NCBI RefSeq assembly: GCF_051967575.1
Contig: NZ_JBQCJW010000001.1
Coordinates: 62,001 to 126,000, forward strand
Direction: 5' to 3'
From: Solibacillus silvestris_B
GTDB taxonomy: Bacteria; Bacillota; Bacilli; Bacillales_A; Planococcaceae
Length of the DNA stretch: 64,000 nt
In this document: in pieces, positions 17,586-26,869 of the stretch
Layout of the letters: every line of letters begins with the position of its first letter
Position numbering within the stretch: position 1 is the first letter of the stretch
Notes under the pieces: model-generated
Databases searched by the model: none
The model's input: the letters and a program-made list of their open reading frames with translations, nothing else
Told to the model about the DNA's origin: nothing
Program-made: the position numbers and the translations under genes

Positions 17586-20054
17586 TTACTGAATTAGCCT
17601 TTGAGCTAAATTTTTCCTGCTAATATAATAGCCTTGAATCAAAAATACTATAAGCGTTAAAATTAAAAAGAACGCGCTAATATTGAGCAGCAACTTGAAA
17701 TCAAAAACAATATGGGAGCCTGTATCAATGAGCGCCATAAGCATCGTAAAAATATAACCGATGAATATCCCAATACATAGACCATAACTAATAAATGAAA
17801 AAACTTGCGATAAAATGAGCTTGATTAATCCGTTGGGGGATAATCCGATTAAGCGCTGAATTGTGTAATCCTCCATTTTTCCGGAAATCGTGTACATCAA
17901 TGTTTGGATTACCCCAATACATGTAGCGCCAATTAAAATGGCAAGCACGCTTATAAATAAGCTCCAGCGCTGATAAAAAAATTGATTGTTTTCGGCTGTA
18001 AATGTCTCTATATCCGAAAAGCCAAGTGCTGGCCAGCGCTCATGCAGGAACTGTATTTCCTGTAATGTTTCATCGATATTTTTTGTTTCAATCATAATAT
18101 CATCCACTAATAAAGTATCGCTCGCTTTCGCCACTGCTGAATCCCAGTCAATCATAATGTGAAGATTAGAAAAGCCCGTTGTAGTTAACCCAATGATTTG
18201 CATCGACTCAAGTTCAACGACTGACTGAGCTTCAAAATTGAATTTGCCGGTGCGCACCCGATCACCGACTTTTAAATGATAGAGCTCTGCATATTCCTCT
18301 GAAACAATTAATCCATTATTTGCATTGCCTACTACAGATTGCAGCTTACCGACTTCCACAAATTTTTCAATATCAATCGCTTTAAACGTTTCGCCTTGCC
18401 ACTTTTCATCAATAAAAAGCTCTAAATGATCATATGTGCTTCTTGCAAAGGCATAGTCAACGGAAGGCAAGCGATCGATTTCCTGAATTATATCATTCGT
18501 CAGCGTAGGATAGCGCAAATCATTCGCCACAGCGACTGGCGCTTCGTATAAAAAGGTATGATAAGCTTTCTCGTTTTCCTGCACCGATTTAAAAAGAGTT
18601 GTCCCGAAAATGACAATCACCATTAAGCTAACAACACTTAATACAATCGGCATATTTTTTCTTATTTGCGGCATCAATTGTTGACATGCCAAATATGCCT
18701 CATTCCCAAAAATTTTGCGGACAGGCTGCAGGCATAATTTTATCAGTAACGTAAATCCATATGGCAGCACATAAAAAACAACCGCGCATAATATAAGACT
18801 GCCAAATAATATAGAAAAAACACCTTGCCCGCTATCATCATGCTTAAAACCATTTGAAAGAAACAGCAATGACGTTAAAACTGCGAAAGCGATAATAAAT
18901 AATTTTCTTTTTGTTAGTTTTACGGCTGTATTGAAATTTTCCAAGGTGATTTGCAATGGCAGTAATTTCATTGTTTTACGCACTTGCCCTTGCATAATCG
19001 CAAAAAGAATGATGAAAATGCTAAGTGCAATGCTAATAATGAGCCAAACTGGAAATTGCGTGCTTACTTCAGGCAATTGCATTTTATGGACGATTGTCGG
19101 CAAGCCTTTCTTGATGACAGCATATGATAGAGCCGTCCCAAATACAGTACCGATGCTAATAATCGTGAGCACTTGGATTTGGACAATTTTCCCGACTTGT
19201 TTTTTAGTTGCTCCTAGTGACCGTAAAACCATTAATTGCTGCTTCAGTTTAAAGAACAGTAATTGGAATGTAGAAATAAGCAATACACAAGAAATGACTA
19301 GAACAAAAAACGAAAACATGACAATGAATATCATCAATGATTGAAAATTCAGCTTCACAAAATCATATTCATTCGTGACATCAATGCGCAATTCATCATC
19401 CAACCGAACAAGTTGCTCCGTAACGGAACTAGCGTAAGTTTCTTCATACAGATCGATTAATGTAAATACCCCTTGCGATGCTTTGGCATGGGCAGGTAAA
19501 TATTGTTTTGCAACTTCATTTTGAAGGATAATCAACTGCACATCAGGTGCACCCGGCAATGGAGTCAAAATCTCCCTAACTGTGAATGGCTCGAAATTGA
19601 CTAATAAATCATCTCCAACCTGCTTGTCAAAAAGCCGGGCGATCTTTTGTGAAATAACCACTTCATCCGATTTTACATTCTCCTTAAAATGGTACCGGCT
19701 TTTGACGAGGTCGTCATCTTCCACCCCGACTGTATAAACAGAAGGCAATACCCCTTCTACATTTGTATGGGTTAAATGTACCGGCGAGACTTCCTTTACC
19801 CCTTCTATGTTTGAAATTGATTCAACTTGATTCTCGCTTAGCCAGCTTTCTTGTTCGGGATTATATCCAACCGTCATATCTGCATATCCAAATAACGCAT
19901 AAATATCCTCTTGCATCTTTGTTTTACCGTTCCATATATAAACACCCATCGTCATAATCAGACAAATACAAATCATAATAATGCTAATGCTCATTAAAAT
20001 TTGGGCAGCGGCTGCGCGAAATAGTTTAATCGCAATTTTATTTAAATTGAACAT
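17586..20054 (-). CDS. FtsX/MacB-type ABC transporter permease
   Basis: An 822-residue permease with the layout of the FtsX superfamily with two permease units: an N-terminal membrane anchor (about residues 10-36), a large extracytoplasmic domain (about 40-235), a three-helix FtsX core (about 240-370), two middle helices (about 393-440), a second anchor near 470-490, a second outer domain, and a final FtsX core (about 700-815). Such proteins serve in lipoprotein, antimicrobial-peptide or signal-linked export. Its ATG shares bases with the stop codon of the ATPase gene (TAATG). It is third in an operon headed by an ECF sigma factor; the substrate is unknown. Confidence 0.88.
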   Translation of the reverse strand: MFNLNKIAIKLFRAAAAQILMSISIIMICICLIMTMGVYIWNGKTKMQEDIYALFGYADMTVGYNPEQESWLSENQVESISNIEGVKEVSPVHLTHTNVEGVLPSVYTVGVEDDDLVKSRYHFKENVKSDEVVISQKIARLFDKQVGDDLLVNFEPFTVREILTPLPGAPDVQLIILQNEVAKQYLPAHAKASQGVFTLIDLYEETYASSVTEQLVRLDDELRIDVTNEYDFVKLNFQSLMIFIVMFSFFVLVISCVLLISTFQLLFFKLKQQLMVLRSLGATKKQVGKIVQIQVLTIISIGTVFGTALSYAVIKKGLPTIVHKMQLPEVSTQFPVWLIISIALSIFIILFAIMQGQVRKTMKLLPLQITLENFNTAVKLTKRKLFIIAFAVLTSLLFLSNGFKHDDSGQGVFSILFGSLILCAVVFYVLPYGFTLLIKLCLQPVRKIFGNEAYLACQQLMPQIRKNMPIVLSVVSLMVIVIFGTTLFKSVQENEKAYHTFLYEAPVAVANDLRYPTLTNDIIQEIDRLPSVDYAFARSTYDHLELFIDEKWQGETFKAIDIEKFVEVGKLQSVVGNANNGLIVSEEYAELYHLKVGDRVRTGKFNFEAQSVVELESMQIIGLTTTGFSNLHIMIDWDSAVAKASDTLLVDDIMIETKNIDETLQEIQFLHERWPALGFSDIETFTAENNQFFYQRWSLFISVLAILIGATCIGVIQTLMYTISGKMEDYTIQRLIGLSPNGLIKLILSQVFSFISYGLCIGIFIGYIFTMLMALIDTGSHIVFDFKLLLNISAFFLILTLIVFLIQGYYISRKNLAQRLIQ

Positions 20055-20863
20055 TACACTTCACCTCTGCTTATCGACTTAAACCTCGCAAGTATTTCAT
20101 CCAAATCAGAAGCTGCTTTTTTATTTTGATAGGAATCTGTAATCGCGCCATCATGGAAAAAAAGCACCCTGTCCGAAAAAGAAGCAACATAAGGGTCATG
20201 TGTTACAAGTAAAATTGTTTGCCCTGTTCTATGCTGCAGCTCGACAAATAACTGCAATATTTCATCCGTCGTATTTACATCCAGAGCTCCAGTCGGTTCA
20301 TCCGCAAGTAAAATCGGAGGCTGATGGATGATGGCCCGTGCGATTGCCACACGCTGCTTCTGCCCTCCAGATAATTCATGCGGACGATGCTTGCGCCACT
20401 CATAAATTCCAAGCTGTTTCAAAACTTTTTCCAAGCGGACAGCTATTTCCTTCGAAGAGACATCATTTAAAATTAACGGAATCGCAATATTATCCTCGAC
20501 ATTTAAATCCTTCAGCAAATGAAAATCCTGAAATACAAATCCGATTTGCTCTTTTCTAAATTTCGATGCGTACGGTTCCTTATAAATATTTCGTGCTTCC
20601 TCGCCGAATAAAAATAATTTTCCCTCTGTCGGTTCATCGATAGCGCTTATCATATTCAACAGCGTGCTTTTCCCCGAGCCGCTCGTACCCATGATCGCTA
20701 CCATTTCCCCTTCATATATCGTACAATGCACATTTTTCAATGCTTGTACTTTATGGCTTGATTGCGCAAAAATTTTGCTCATGCCATCAATGCGGAGAAC
20801 CTCTTTCAGCGGCGGCACCGGTATTTTATTGAGCATTTCCTTCAATGGATTGTAACCATTCAT
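20054..20863 (-). CDS. ABC transporter ATP-binding protein (LolD/MacB-like)
   Basis: A 269-residue ATPase with Walker A GTSGSGKST (near residue 60), Q-loop in FVFQDFHLL, signature LSGGQKQRVA, Walker B ILLADEPTGALD and the switch His in LLVTHD. This motif set is typical of ATPases paired with FtsX-like permeases, such as the one that follows. A 30-residue N-terminal extension precedes the usual LRIDGMSKIF start; the ATG at 20863 lies nine bases after AAAGGAG. The gene overlaps the end of the sigma factor gene by 38 bases. Confidence 0.9.
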   Translation of the reverse strand: MNGYNPLKEMLNKIPVPPLKEVLRIDGMSKIFAQSSHKVQALKNVHCTIYEGEMVAIMGTSGSGKSTLLNMISAIDEPTEGKLFLFGEEARNIYKEPYASKFRKEQIGFVFQDFHLLKDLNVEDNIAIPLILNDVSSKEIAVRLEKVLKQLGIYEWRKHRPHELSGGQKQRVAIARAIIHQPPILLADEPTGALDVNTTDEILQLFVELQHRTGQTILLVTHDPYVASFSDRVLFFHDGAITDSYQNKKAASDLDEILARFKSISRGEV

Positions 20864-21389
20864 CCATATACACTCCTTTCAATAGCTGCTTCAGCTGCAT
20901 CAACCCTCTTCGAATATTCGTTTTCACGGTACCAGCCGGCAGCTCTACAATCGAAGCAATTACCGGCACCGTATAATCTTGGTAAAAACGCAGCAATAAA
21001 ACCGTTTTATACTTTTCCTCCAAAGATTGAAGGGCGTTCCATAAGTCGATTTCTTCTTCCTTATATGTATTTGAAGTGGCCTGCATATCGATTAGCTTTA
21101 GCGGATCCGTAACCTCAAATCTCTTTATTTTTTCAATATAAGTTTTGCTGCAATTGATGACGATGCGGATCATCCATGTTTTGAAAAACTGCGGCTCCTT
21201 TAGATTATGTATATGTTCATACGCTTTTATTATCGCCTGCTGTAAAATATCCACCGCATCCGCCTCACTTTGAATATAGACAAATGCCATACGATAAAGG
21301 TCCGAATAGATTGGCTGGATGAGTTCGTAAAAAGCCTCATCGTCCCCTTGCTTAACACGAAGTATGAGTAATTCCTCTGCGCATTTAAT
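20826..21389 (-). CDS. ECF-type RNA polymerase sigma factor, probably starting at ATT
   Basis: An ECF sigma factor. The best-supported start gives 187 residues: sigma region 2 (LLILRVKQGDDEAF through FFKTWMIRIVINC) and region 4 (LQSLEEKYKTVLLLRFYQDY, then LPAGTVKTNIRRGL). The first ATG in frame (21290) would cut off the first third of region 2. The upstream frame stays open to a stop at 21396-21398 but holds no ATG, GTG or TTG; an ATT at 21389 has AAGGTG seven bases upstream. The protein should direct RNA polymerase to a small regulon, probably including this ABC operon. No anti-sigma gene is adjacent. Confidence 0.85.
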   Translation of the reverse strand: MKCAEELLILRVKQGDDEAFYELIQPIYSDLYRMAFVYIQSEADAVDILQQAIIKAYEHIHNLKEPQFFKTWMIRIVINCSKTYIEKIKRFEVTDPLKLIDMQATSNTYKEEEIDLWNALQSLEEKYKTVLLLRFYQDYTVPVIASIVELPAGTVKTNIRRGLMQLKQLLKGVYMDEWLQSIEGNAQ

Positions 21390-21752
21390 ATGCCTTCACC
21401 TTCCTTACATACATTAGACTAACGGAATATCGAAAACGATTCAAAATTTTTCATATGATGTTATTTAACCCCTTTCGGAAAATCTGGACGTTCTCTTCGA
21501 AAAATTTGATGTTGTACCTTACATTTTAGATAGTCTTTCTTTTTATCGTAAAATACGTTTAGCAATAGGCATAAAATAAATGAATATCTTCTCTCTATTA
21601 CAACCCCAAATATCCAGCTTTGAATAAACATACCACTCCTAGACAGTTTTCTAATATAATATATAATGCATAAATAATCCGGTTTTTTTCTTATGGTATA
21701 ATACATTTAATCATATATGCTTGTGTTAACTAGGCCCGGAAGGACGAATCAG
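21390..21752 (+). promoter_or_regulatory. Intergenic region with an extended -10 promoter (21694-21702)
   Basis: This gap between the sigma-factor gene and the next rightward gene holds TGGTATAAT at 21694-21702, an extended -10 box about 50 bases before the ATG at 21753. At about 21425-21444 there is a small inverted repeat (GAATATCG and CGATTC around AAAA) just upstream of the sigma gene that could be its control site, but this is weak. A minus-strand open frame over much of the gap has no ribosome site and looks non-coding. Confidence 0.5.
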
Positions 21753-22346
21753 ATGAAAATTCGAAACAGAAAATTAAGCTACATAATAGCCGGAGCAGCA
21801 ACATTATGTCTGCTAATACTTATCATTTTTAAAACGAGCGGCTTTCTTGCTGAAAAAGAGCAAAAAGAAGCGATCCGGCATACAGAATCCTATTTAGCAA
21901 AGAATTACAAAGACATGAAATATGAGATTGTCAGTGTCGATTCGACGACGGATTATGGGCATTACGGCTATTTCGAGCATGCAGTTACTGTCTTGAACAA
22001 AGAAACAGATAAAACATTTGATGTCTATTACGATAAAAACATGGAATGGATGGAAGATTCAATTAAGTTGGCAAAAATGGAAGATTATCTGATGCATATG
22101 ATTCAACCGCAAGTAGAAGAATATACTGAACAACATTTCGGTGGAATAAGGTATGTTACGGCCAGCTACGATATGGGAATAGGCAAGCCGTTGATTCTTG
22201 TTAAATTTGAACAAGAACGCCCTGACATCACACAAAAGGAATTCAATGAGCTTGTGGCGTATATTAAGGAAATACTTGATGTAGAACATGCACTCGTTAT
22301 TGCGGACTATTGGTTGAAAGAATTGACTTTTAAAGTAGATTTCTAG
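21753..22346 (+). CDS. Membrane-anchored extracytoplasmic protein of unknown function
   Basis: A 197-residue protein with a basic start and one hydrophobic helix (about residues 8-27, YIIAGAATLCLLILIIF), then a soluble domain outside the membrane. The soluble part has a segment reading YLAKNYKDMKYEIVSVDSTT and alternating charged stretches, resembling small PepSY-like or YfjL-like Bacillus proteins, but I do not recognise the family firmly. Start 21753 is chosen for GGAAGGA nine bases upstream. It is transcribed alone, away from the sigma/ABC operon. Confidence 0.7.
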   Translation: MKIRNRKLSYIIAGAATLCLLILIIFKTSGFLAEKEQKEAIRHTESYLAKNYKDMKYEIVSVDSTTDYGHYGYFEHAVTVLNKETDKTFDVYYDKNMEWMEDSIKLAKMEDYLMHMIQPQVEEYTEQHFGGIRYVTASYDMGIGKPLILVKFEQERPDITQKEFNELVAYIKEILDVEHALVIADYWLKELTFKVDF

Positions 22347-22460
22347 GGCAGGAATGGAGCTTATACGGGAGTCTCTCAGATGGCAGCTTCCCATCATTGG
22401 ACAGCGTCGATTTCTTAAAGTATCATCAAGCTCAACTAATTATAAAAGAGGTGTTCTAAA

Positions 22461-23024
22461 ATGAAAAAATCCAATGTCCTAACAGCTGAACAACATGAAC
22501 AGTTACTCTGCATAGTGAAAGCCCGTTTTGAGCAGCATATGGAGCGTCATCCAAATATCGCCTGGGAAAACGTGCAGGCAAAACTCGAAGCAAATCCAGA
22601 ACAGTTATGGTCTTTGAATGAAATGGAACGTACAGAGGGCGAGCCTGACGTAGTTGCCTATCATCACGAAAGTGACGAATACACTTTTATGGACTGCTCT
22701 CCTGAAAGTCCAAAAGGACGGAGAAGTATTTGCTACGACGATGAAGCGCTTCAGGCAAGAAAGAAAAATAAACCAGAAGACAGTGCAATCAATATGGCAG
22801 CAACAATGGGAATCGAAATTTTAACTGAAGCAGAATACCGCTCATTGCAGCAGCTTGGAAACTTCGACTTGAAAACTTCCAGCTGGGTACTGACACCGCC
22901 TAACATCCGAAAACTCGGCGGGGCAATTTTCTGCGATCGACGCTATGATACGGTTTTCATGTATCATAACGGTGCAGACTCATATTATGGCGCGAGAGGA
23001 TTTAGAGGATCTCTTACTGTTTGA
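22461..23024 (+). CDS. DUF4256 family protein
   Basis: A 187-residue soluble protein. It matches the DUF4256 family by its whole layout: the N-terminal helix (LTAEQHEQLLCIVKARFEQH), the middle FMDCSPESPKGRRSICYD, the segment MGIEILTEAEYRSLQQLG, and the end GGAIFCDRRYDTVFMYHNGA. The function of the family is not known to me. AGAGGTG lies about nine bases before the ATG. A strong terminator follows, so it is the end of its unit. Confidence 0.88.
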   Translation: MKKSNVLTAEQHEQLLCIVKARFEQHMERHPNIAWENVQAKLEANPEQLWSLNEMERTEGEPDVVAYHHESDEYTFMDCSPESPKGRRSICYDDEALQARKKNKPEDSAINMAATMGIEILTEAEYRSLQQLGNFDLKTSSWVLTPPNIRKLGGAIFCDRRYDTVFMYHNGADSYYGARGFRGSLTV

Positions 23025-23059
23025 TCTATGTTCGTTCAGTAATATTCCATAATTTAAAG

Positions 23060-23107
23060 GAAGTCAACCGCTGTCTCCATAGACGACAACGGCCGGCTTC
23101 TTTTTAT
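23060..23107 (+). terminator. Intrinsic terminator after the DUF4256 gene
   Basis: GAAGTCAACCGCTGTC (from 23060) pairs with GACAACGGCCGGCTTC (to 23100) with a few G-U or mismatched pairs, and a run of five T follows at 23101-23105. No T-run is on the other side, so it acts on the plus strand. Confidence 0.85.
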
Positions 23108-23118
23108 ATTCCTGCAAG

Positions 23119-23985
23119 CTACACTTGATAAAAGTCTCGGTACAACTCTTCCAAATTCCGTTTTATAGGATTCACCGAATGAATTTGCACATCATTTTTT
23201 AATAGCCACTGAAGATATTTTTCGATAGTGTCTGCCGTACCTGTAATGAGCCGGTTTTCGTTTATTTGATATGGAAGCCCGCTCTCTATCATTAATTCGG
23301 CTAAATCTCCAGTATAGGTGTACTTGATTTCAAACGGTAAATCCATATTTGATGCAACATTATTTGTGAACAGCTTCCCTTCTTTAATAAACCAAATAGT
23401 ATCCGTCAAATCCTCCAGTATGTCCAGATTATGCGTTGAAATAACAATGCTCATCCGTTTTCCATGGAGCGTGCGGATCAGTTGCTTCAATTCAATGATG
23501 CTTGTCGGATCCAAACCATTAAACGGCTCATCCATTAAAATGATCAGCGGATTTGTCATAATGCTTAAAGCAATAAGCAAATGTTGGCGCATCCCAAAGG
23601 AATAGGATTTAACAGGCTGATTCACATACGAGCGGATCCCGATTAAATCAATCACCTCATCTATTTCCTTAGGCGATAAATGATAAATGCCCGCAACAAA
23701 GGACAGGTGATCATAACCAGTTAACTGCATATATAAATAATTATCGCTTGGCAAAAAAGAAATATATTTGAAAAATTCAGGGTCGCTATGCGGAATGTTA
23801 TTAATTTGAACAGACCCGCCTTCAAGTTGTTCCAATCCTAATATAGAGCGCATAAGCGTGGATTTTCCAGCACCATTCGGTCCGACAAGTCCTATAATTT
23901 CCCCGGCATTGATCGAAAAAGAGATATTTTGAAGGACCAGCTTTTTTTTATACTTTTTTTCCAGTTGATTGACTTGCAATACCAT
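23119..23985 (-). CDS. ABC transporter ATP-binding protein (ABC-2 exporter type)
   Basis: A 288-residue ATPase with Walker A GPNGAGKST, signature SFGMRQHLLIA (degenerate, SFGM in place of LSGG), Walker B IILMDEPFNGLD and the switch His in ISTHN. The C-terminal 70 residues form an accessory domain common in ABC-2 exporters. It starts on the stop codon of the permease gene (TAATG). Both lie opposite an Rgg-like regulator, so a peptide, bacteriocin-immunity or antibiotic-efflux role is plausible but not shown. Confidence 0.88.
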   Translation of the reverse strand: MVLQVNQLEKKYKKKLVLQNISFSINAGEIIGLVGPNGAGKSTLMRSILGLEQLEGGSVQINNIPHSDPEFFKYISFLPSDNYLYMQLTGYDHLSFVAGIYHLSPKEIDEVIDLIGIRSYVNQPVKSYSFGMRQHLLIALSIMTNPLIILMDEPFNGLDPTSIIELKQLIRTLHGKRMSIVISTHNLDILEDLTDTIWFIKEGKLFTNNVASNMDLPFEIKYTYTGDLAELMIESGLPYQINENRLITGTADTIEKYLQWLLKNDVQIHSVNPIKRNLEELYRDFYQV

Positions 23986-26453
23986 TATGATGCCACTCTC
24001 CTTCTAAATAAAAGTCCCATACAGAACAATAGACTGCCGCCAATAAATAAAATTGCCGTTCCGTTTAGGAAATTAACTTGCCCATTATTTGCTTCAACGG
24101 ATTTCCATCCATCGACAATATTCCATGTATCGAAATAAACAAATGGATTATATGCACTGCCCGTCAGTTCAATATAATGATCCCCTATAAAATAGCCGGC
24201 AATGACAATGATGAGTGTAACAATAATAGATGCATAATGGTTTTTCATGAATTTGCCAACTAAACTGAACAGACTGTTTAAAAAGAAAATTTGTGTGAAA
24301 ATAAGAACGCCGCTTTTGACAATAACCGTTGACAGATTCTCGAAATAAAAATAGGCATTATTGGCTGTTGACAGGAAAAAGTGTGCCTCCTGCCGATCCG
24401 TTGCATAAATGAGCATCGGATATTCCGCTTCGCCCACTCCCCCGATCATTGTGGCAATAAGGAAAATAAACGCCCCGCTTATGAGCAATAAACTACAGGA
24501 AACCGCTAAATTATACGCCCATTTCGTTATATAAACAGAGGTAAACCGAATCGGCTTTGTAACTAAAAAGCTGATCGTTGGCGTCGGACTGTGCTCTTCG
24601 GAAATTGTTGTCCATAGCAGCAATACAAAGAGCAGTAATACAACGAACATCACATTCCAATCCAAATATTTGTAGATCGCAAACAAGCTGCTGTTGTCAT
24701 ATTTCATATTTCGTTCTTCGGTCAGCTTTAACATTACATAATGCTCGTTGCTGATCGCCTGGCTCGGAGCATCAAACTTGGAAATCCATTTATGCCCAAG
24801 CGGCCATGGTGTGATTCCTTTACCATCCAAAATATTTTGCTGCTCCTCTGACGCCATTTCTGTAATATTCCAAAGTGTGCTATTCTCATCTTTATACGAT
24901 CCGGGTTCCAGCAACTTCATTGTTTTTCGATATGTTTCAAAAAAGTTTGTGGAATAGACTTCACCCTTTAAGCTTTCCAATACTTCATATCGATGGTCCA
25001 ACTGTTTAATCGTATTTGCATGGAAGTCCCCATCATCTATTTCCGTACCATCAATCAGTCGCTGCATTTCCTTTTCCAGTTCAAAATCGGCTGCAACGAG
25101 TTCCCAATGTGTTCGTAGTCCGATTGTCGTATTTTGATCATTTTCAATCGCCTTTAATGCAGTAGCAGGCGCATTTTGAAATTGTTGATTCACTGCGGCA
25201 ACCGTACCCCCAATACCCCAAAACAGCAGGATAAAGGTTAAAAGGATATGGCCTTTACGCTTCTTTTTTACATGCTCAAATTGCAGAAGCTTTAATTTGC
25301 CTGTCATAGGATGCTGTTTTTTGTTTGTCTTAAATTCAGGAAGTTTCAGCCCCGTATTTTTCATTGCAATTATTATATAGGAGATTATGAAACATACAGT
25401 AAGCAGGAACAGCATAGTGAACAAATAGATTGCAAAACGATTTGTAGGCAATAAGTGATTTTCATATGAAACAATTAAGTGAATCGGATTGGCCATTTGA
25501 AATCCGGCCTTTAAGGAAATCATATAGCTAGCTAAGATCGGCAAACTAACAAGCGCGAACAGTAAACCTAAAGTAGCTTGCTGCTTGAACAGGCAAATGA
25601 TTAACACTAGTAAAACCGAAATAAAAATTCCCCAGCCGATCGGAATAAAGACTAGCCACTTCCAAACAGGCACCAAAACGATTTCGGAACTTACTGCCAC
25701 TTCTATTGGATAAAAAATTGTATTGATATTTCCGGTTAGTAATGTCGGCAGCAAAGACAAAAAGCACGCTATGAATATGTAAACAAGGACAACCATTAAT
25801 AGAGGGATCAGGTAGCCATAGTAAATTGCTTTATTGGACAATGAATTTATTTGAAAGAAGTCAAATGTCCGATTTTCTTTATCCGCCAAATATTTATAAC
25901 AGAAAATAAGCAATATGAGAAAGGCAGTGATTGGGCTGAATAGAATTTGGAATAATTGCTTTGTAAATAAGGCTGTTTTAAATGGCGTAATTTGTTCCGA
26001 ATAAGATAAATTATGGTCGAGCAGCGCCTCCGCTTTGGATTGCTCGACTTTCACTGCATTTTCGCCGAGATAAGGGATGGACTTGAAAGTCGTGTATTTT
26101 TCGTATTCATTGAGATAGGCTAGCTGTTCGGCTGCAATGTGCAAATTTTCATCATTTAATTTCTTTAATATTTCTTTTAAATATTCTTCTTTTAATAAAA
26201 GACTATCCAATGATAGCTGTTCTTCCGATGTGAGGCCTATCGCCCGTTCTTTCTTTAACATACTGGCAATTAATAGGTGCACGTTTTCTTTTCGATTATT
26301 GAAAGTTTCCTGCAGCTCTTGCTGTGTTGCTCCTGATTGACTGCTATTAACGACTAGAAGCATTATGATGAGAAGGCCTACCGCAATTGGCAAAAATAAA
26401 ATATACTTGCTTTTCAACCATCCCTTTACGAGAAAATGGATGACTTCTTTCAT
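23985..26453 (-). CDS. Double-length ABC-2 type transporter permease
   Basis: An 822-residue membrane protein that looks like two ABC-2 permeases in one chain. Each half opens with a single helix (about 17-35 and 405-425), then a long outside region, then a block of about six helices (about 175-365 and 595-815). Both helix blocks begin with a similar cytoplasmic stretch, ENRTFDFFQINSL in the first and SPTPTISFLVTKP in the second. A single chain would then serve as the full membrane part with two copies of the ATPase. GGGGGG lies seven bases before the ATG. The substrate is unknown. Confidence 0.82.
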   Translation of the reverse strand: MKEVIHFLVKGWLKSKYILFLPIAVGLLIIMLLVVNSSQSGATQQELQETFNNRKENVHLLIASMLKKERAIGLTSEEQLSLDSLLLKEEYLKEILKKLNDENLHIAAEQLAYLNEYEKYTTFKSIPYLGENAVKVEQSKAEALLDHNLSYSEQITPFKTALFTKQLFQILFSPITAFLILLIFCYKYLADKENRTFDFFQINSLSNKAIYYGYLIPLLMVVLVYIFIACFLSLLPTLLTGNINTIFYPIEVAVSSEIVLVPVWKWLVFIPIGWGIFISVLLVLIICLFKQQATLGLLFALVSLPILASYMISLKAGFQMANPIHLIVSYENHLLPTNRFAIYLFTMLFLLTVCFIISYIIIAMKNTGLKLPEFKTNKKQHPMTGKLKLLQFEHVKKKRKGHILLTFILLFWGIGGTVAAVNQQFQNAPATALKAIENDQNTTIGLRTHWELVAADFELEKEMQRLIDGTEIDDGDFHANTIKQLDHRYEVLESLKGEVYSTNFFETYRKTMKLLEPGSYKDENSTLWNITEMASEEQQNILDGKGITPWPLGHKWISKFDAPSQAISNEHYVMLKLTEERNMKYDNSSLFAIYKYLDWNVMFVVLLLFVLLLWTTISEEHSPTPTISFLVTKPIRFTSVYITKWAYNLAVSCSLLLISGAFIFLIATMIGGVGEAEYPMLIYATDRQEAHFFLSTANNAYFYFENLSTVIVKSGVLIFTQIFFLNSLFSLVGKFMKNHYASIIVTLIIVIAGYFIGDHYIELTGSAYNPFVYFDTWNIVDGWKSVEANNGQVNFLNGTAILFIGGSLLFCMGLLFRRRVAS

Positions 26454-26595
26454 ATGTTTCCCCCCAGCACATGAGTATATTTATAAAAGCTGCTTATACA
26501 CTTGAAAAAGTTGCGGATATATAAAAAGAAAATCCAACTGCTAAACTTGCATTTTCAATGTATTCATCATTATTGGTTCATCACCATAACATGGG

Positions 26596-26740
26596 GTTGA
26601 TTTCCATTGCGGGTCGGACGCTTTCCGCGGGCACGGCTCGAGCCTGTAGTCTCTCCCTCGGTGCTCCTGCCGCTACGCTTTCGTCGCAAAATAAATTTTG
26701 CTGTTCCCGCTGGAGTCGCCTCCCCTCCATTCCAATCAAC
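26596..26740. repeat. GC-rich dispersed intergenic repeat with terminal inverted repeat
   Basis: A 145-base block far richer in G+C than its surroundings, bounded by GTTGATT at 26596 and AATCAAC at 26740. Inside are CTTTCCGCGGGC, a GGCTCGAGCC palindrome and TCCCGCTGGAGTCGCC. I recognise this pattern as a repeat scattered between genes in Bacillaceae genomes, though I cannot count copies here. It lies between the permease gene and the Rgg promoter and makes a false open frame that extends upstream of the regulator. Confidence 0.7.
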
Positions 26741-26811
26741 TCGCCTTGGCATGAAGTTTTGTCATCCCCAACTTTTGGTGAAGAGCCTCATTATTCCTCA
26801 TTTGCACTATT

Positions 26812-26840
26812 TTTACAAATATTCGGACAAAAAGTATATA
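26812..26840 (+). promoter_or_regulatory. Promoter of the Rgg-like regulator
   Basis: TTTACA at 26812-26817 and TATATA at 26835-26840 are separated by 17 bases (TATAAT lies two bases further on). The ATG of the regulator follows 30 bases downstream. The GC-rich repeat ends about 70 bases before the -35 box. Confidence 0.65.
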
Positions 26841-26869
26841 ATATGCCTAAAAGAATATTAGGTGATGAT

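Noticed and set aside
21461..21706. Leftward open frame of 81 codons.
   Set aside because: No ribosome site, low-complexity composition, and it overlaps the promoter of the next rightward gene.
17586..26453. Both large permeases (17586-20054 and 23985-26453) are exactly 822 residues long, hinting at a duplication.
   Set aside because: Their layouts differ (FtsX/MacB type against ABC-2 type) and no shared motif was seen; the equal length looks like chance.
26558..26869. Upstream extension of the Rgg-like reading frame by 104 codons.
   Set aside because: It crosses the GC-rich intergenic repeat and the promoter; the ribosome site and HTH start fit the ATG at 26870.
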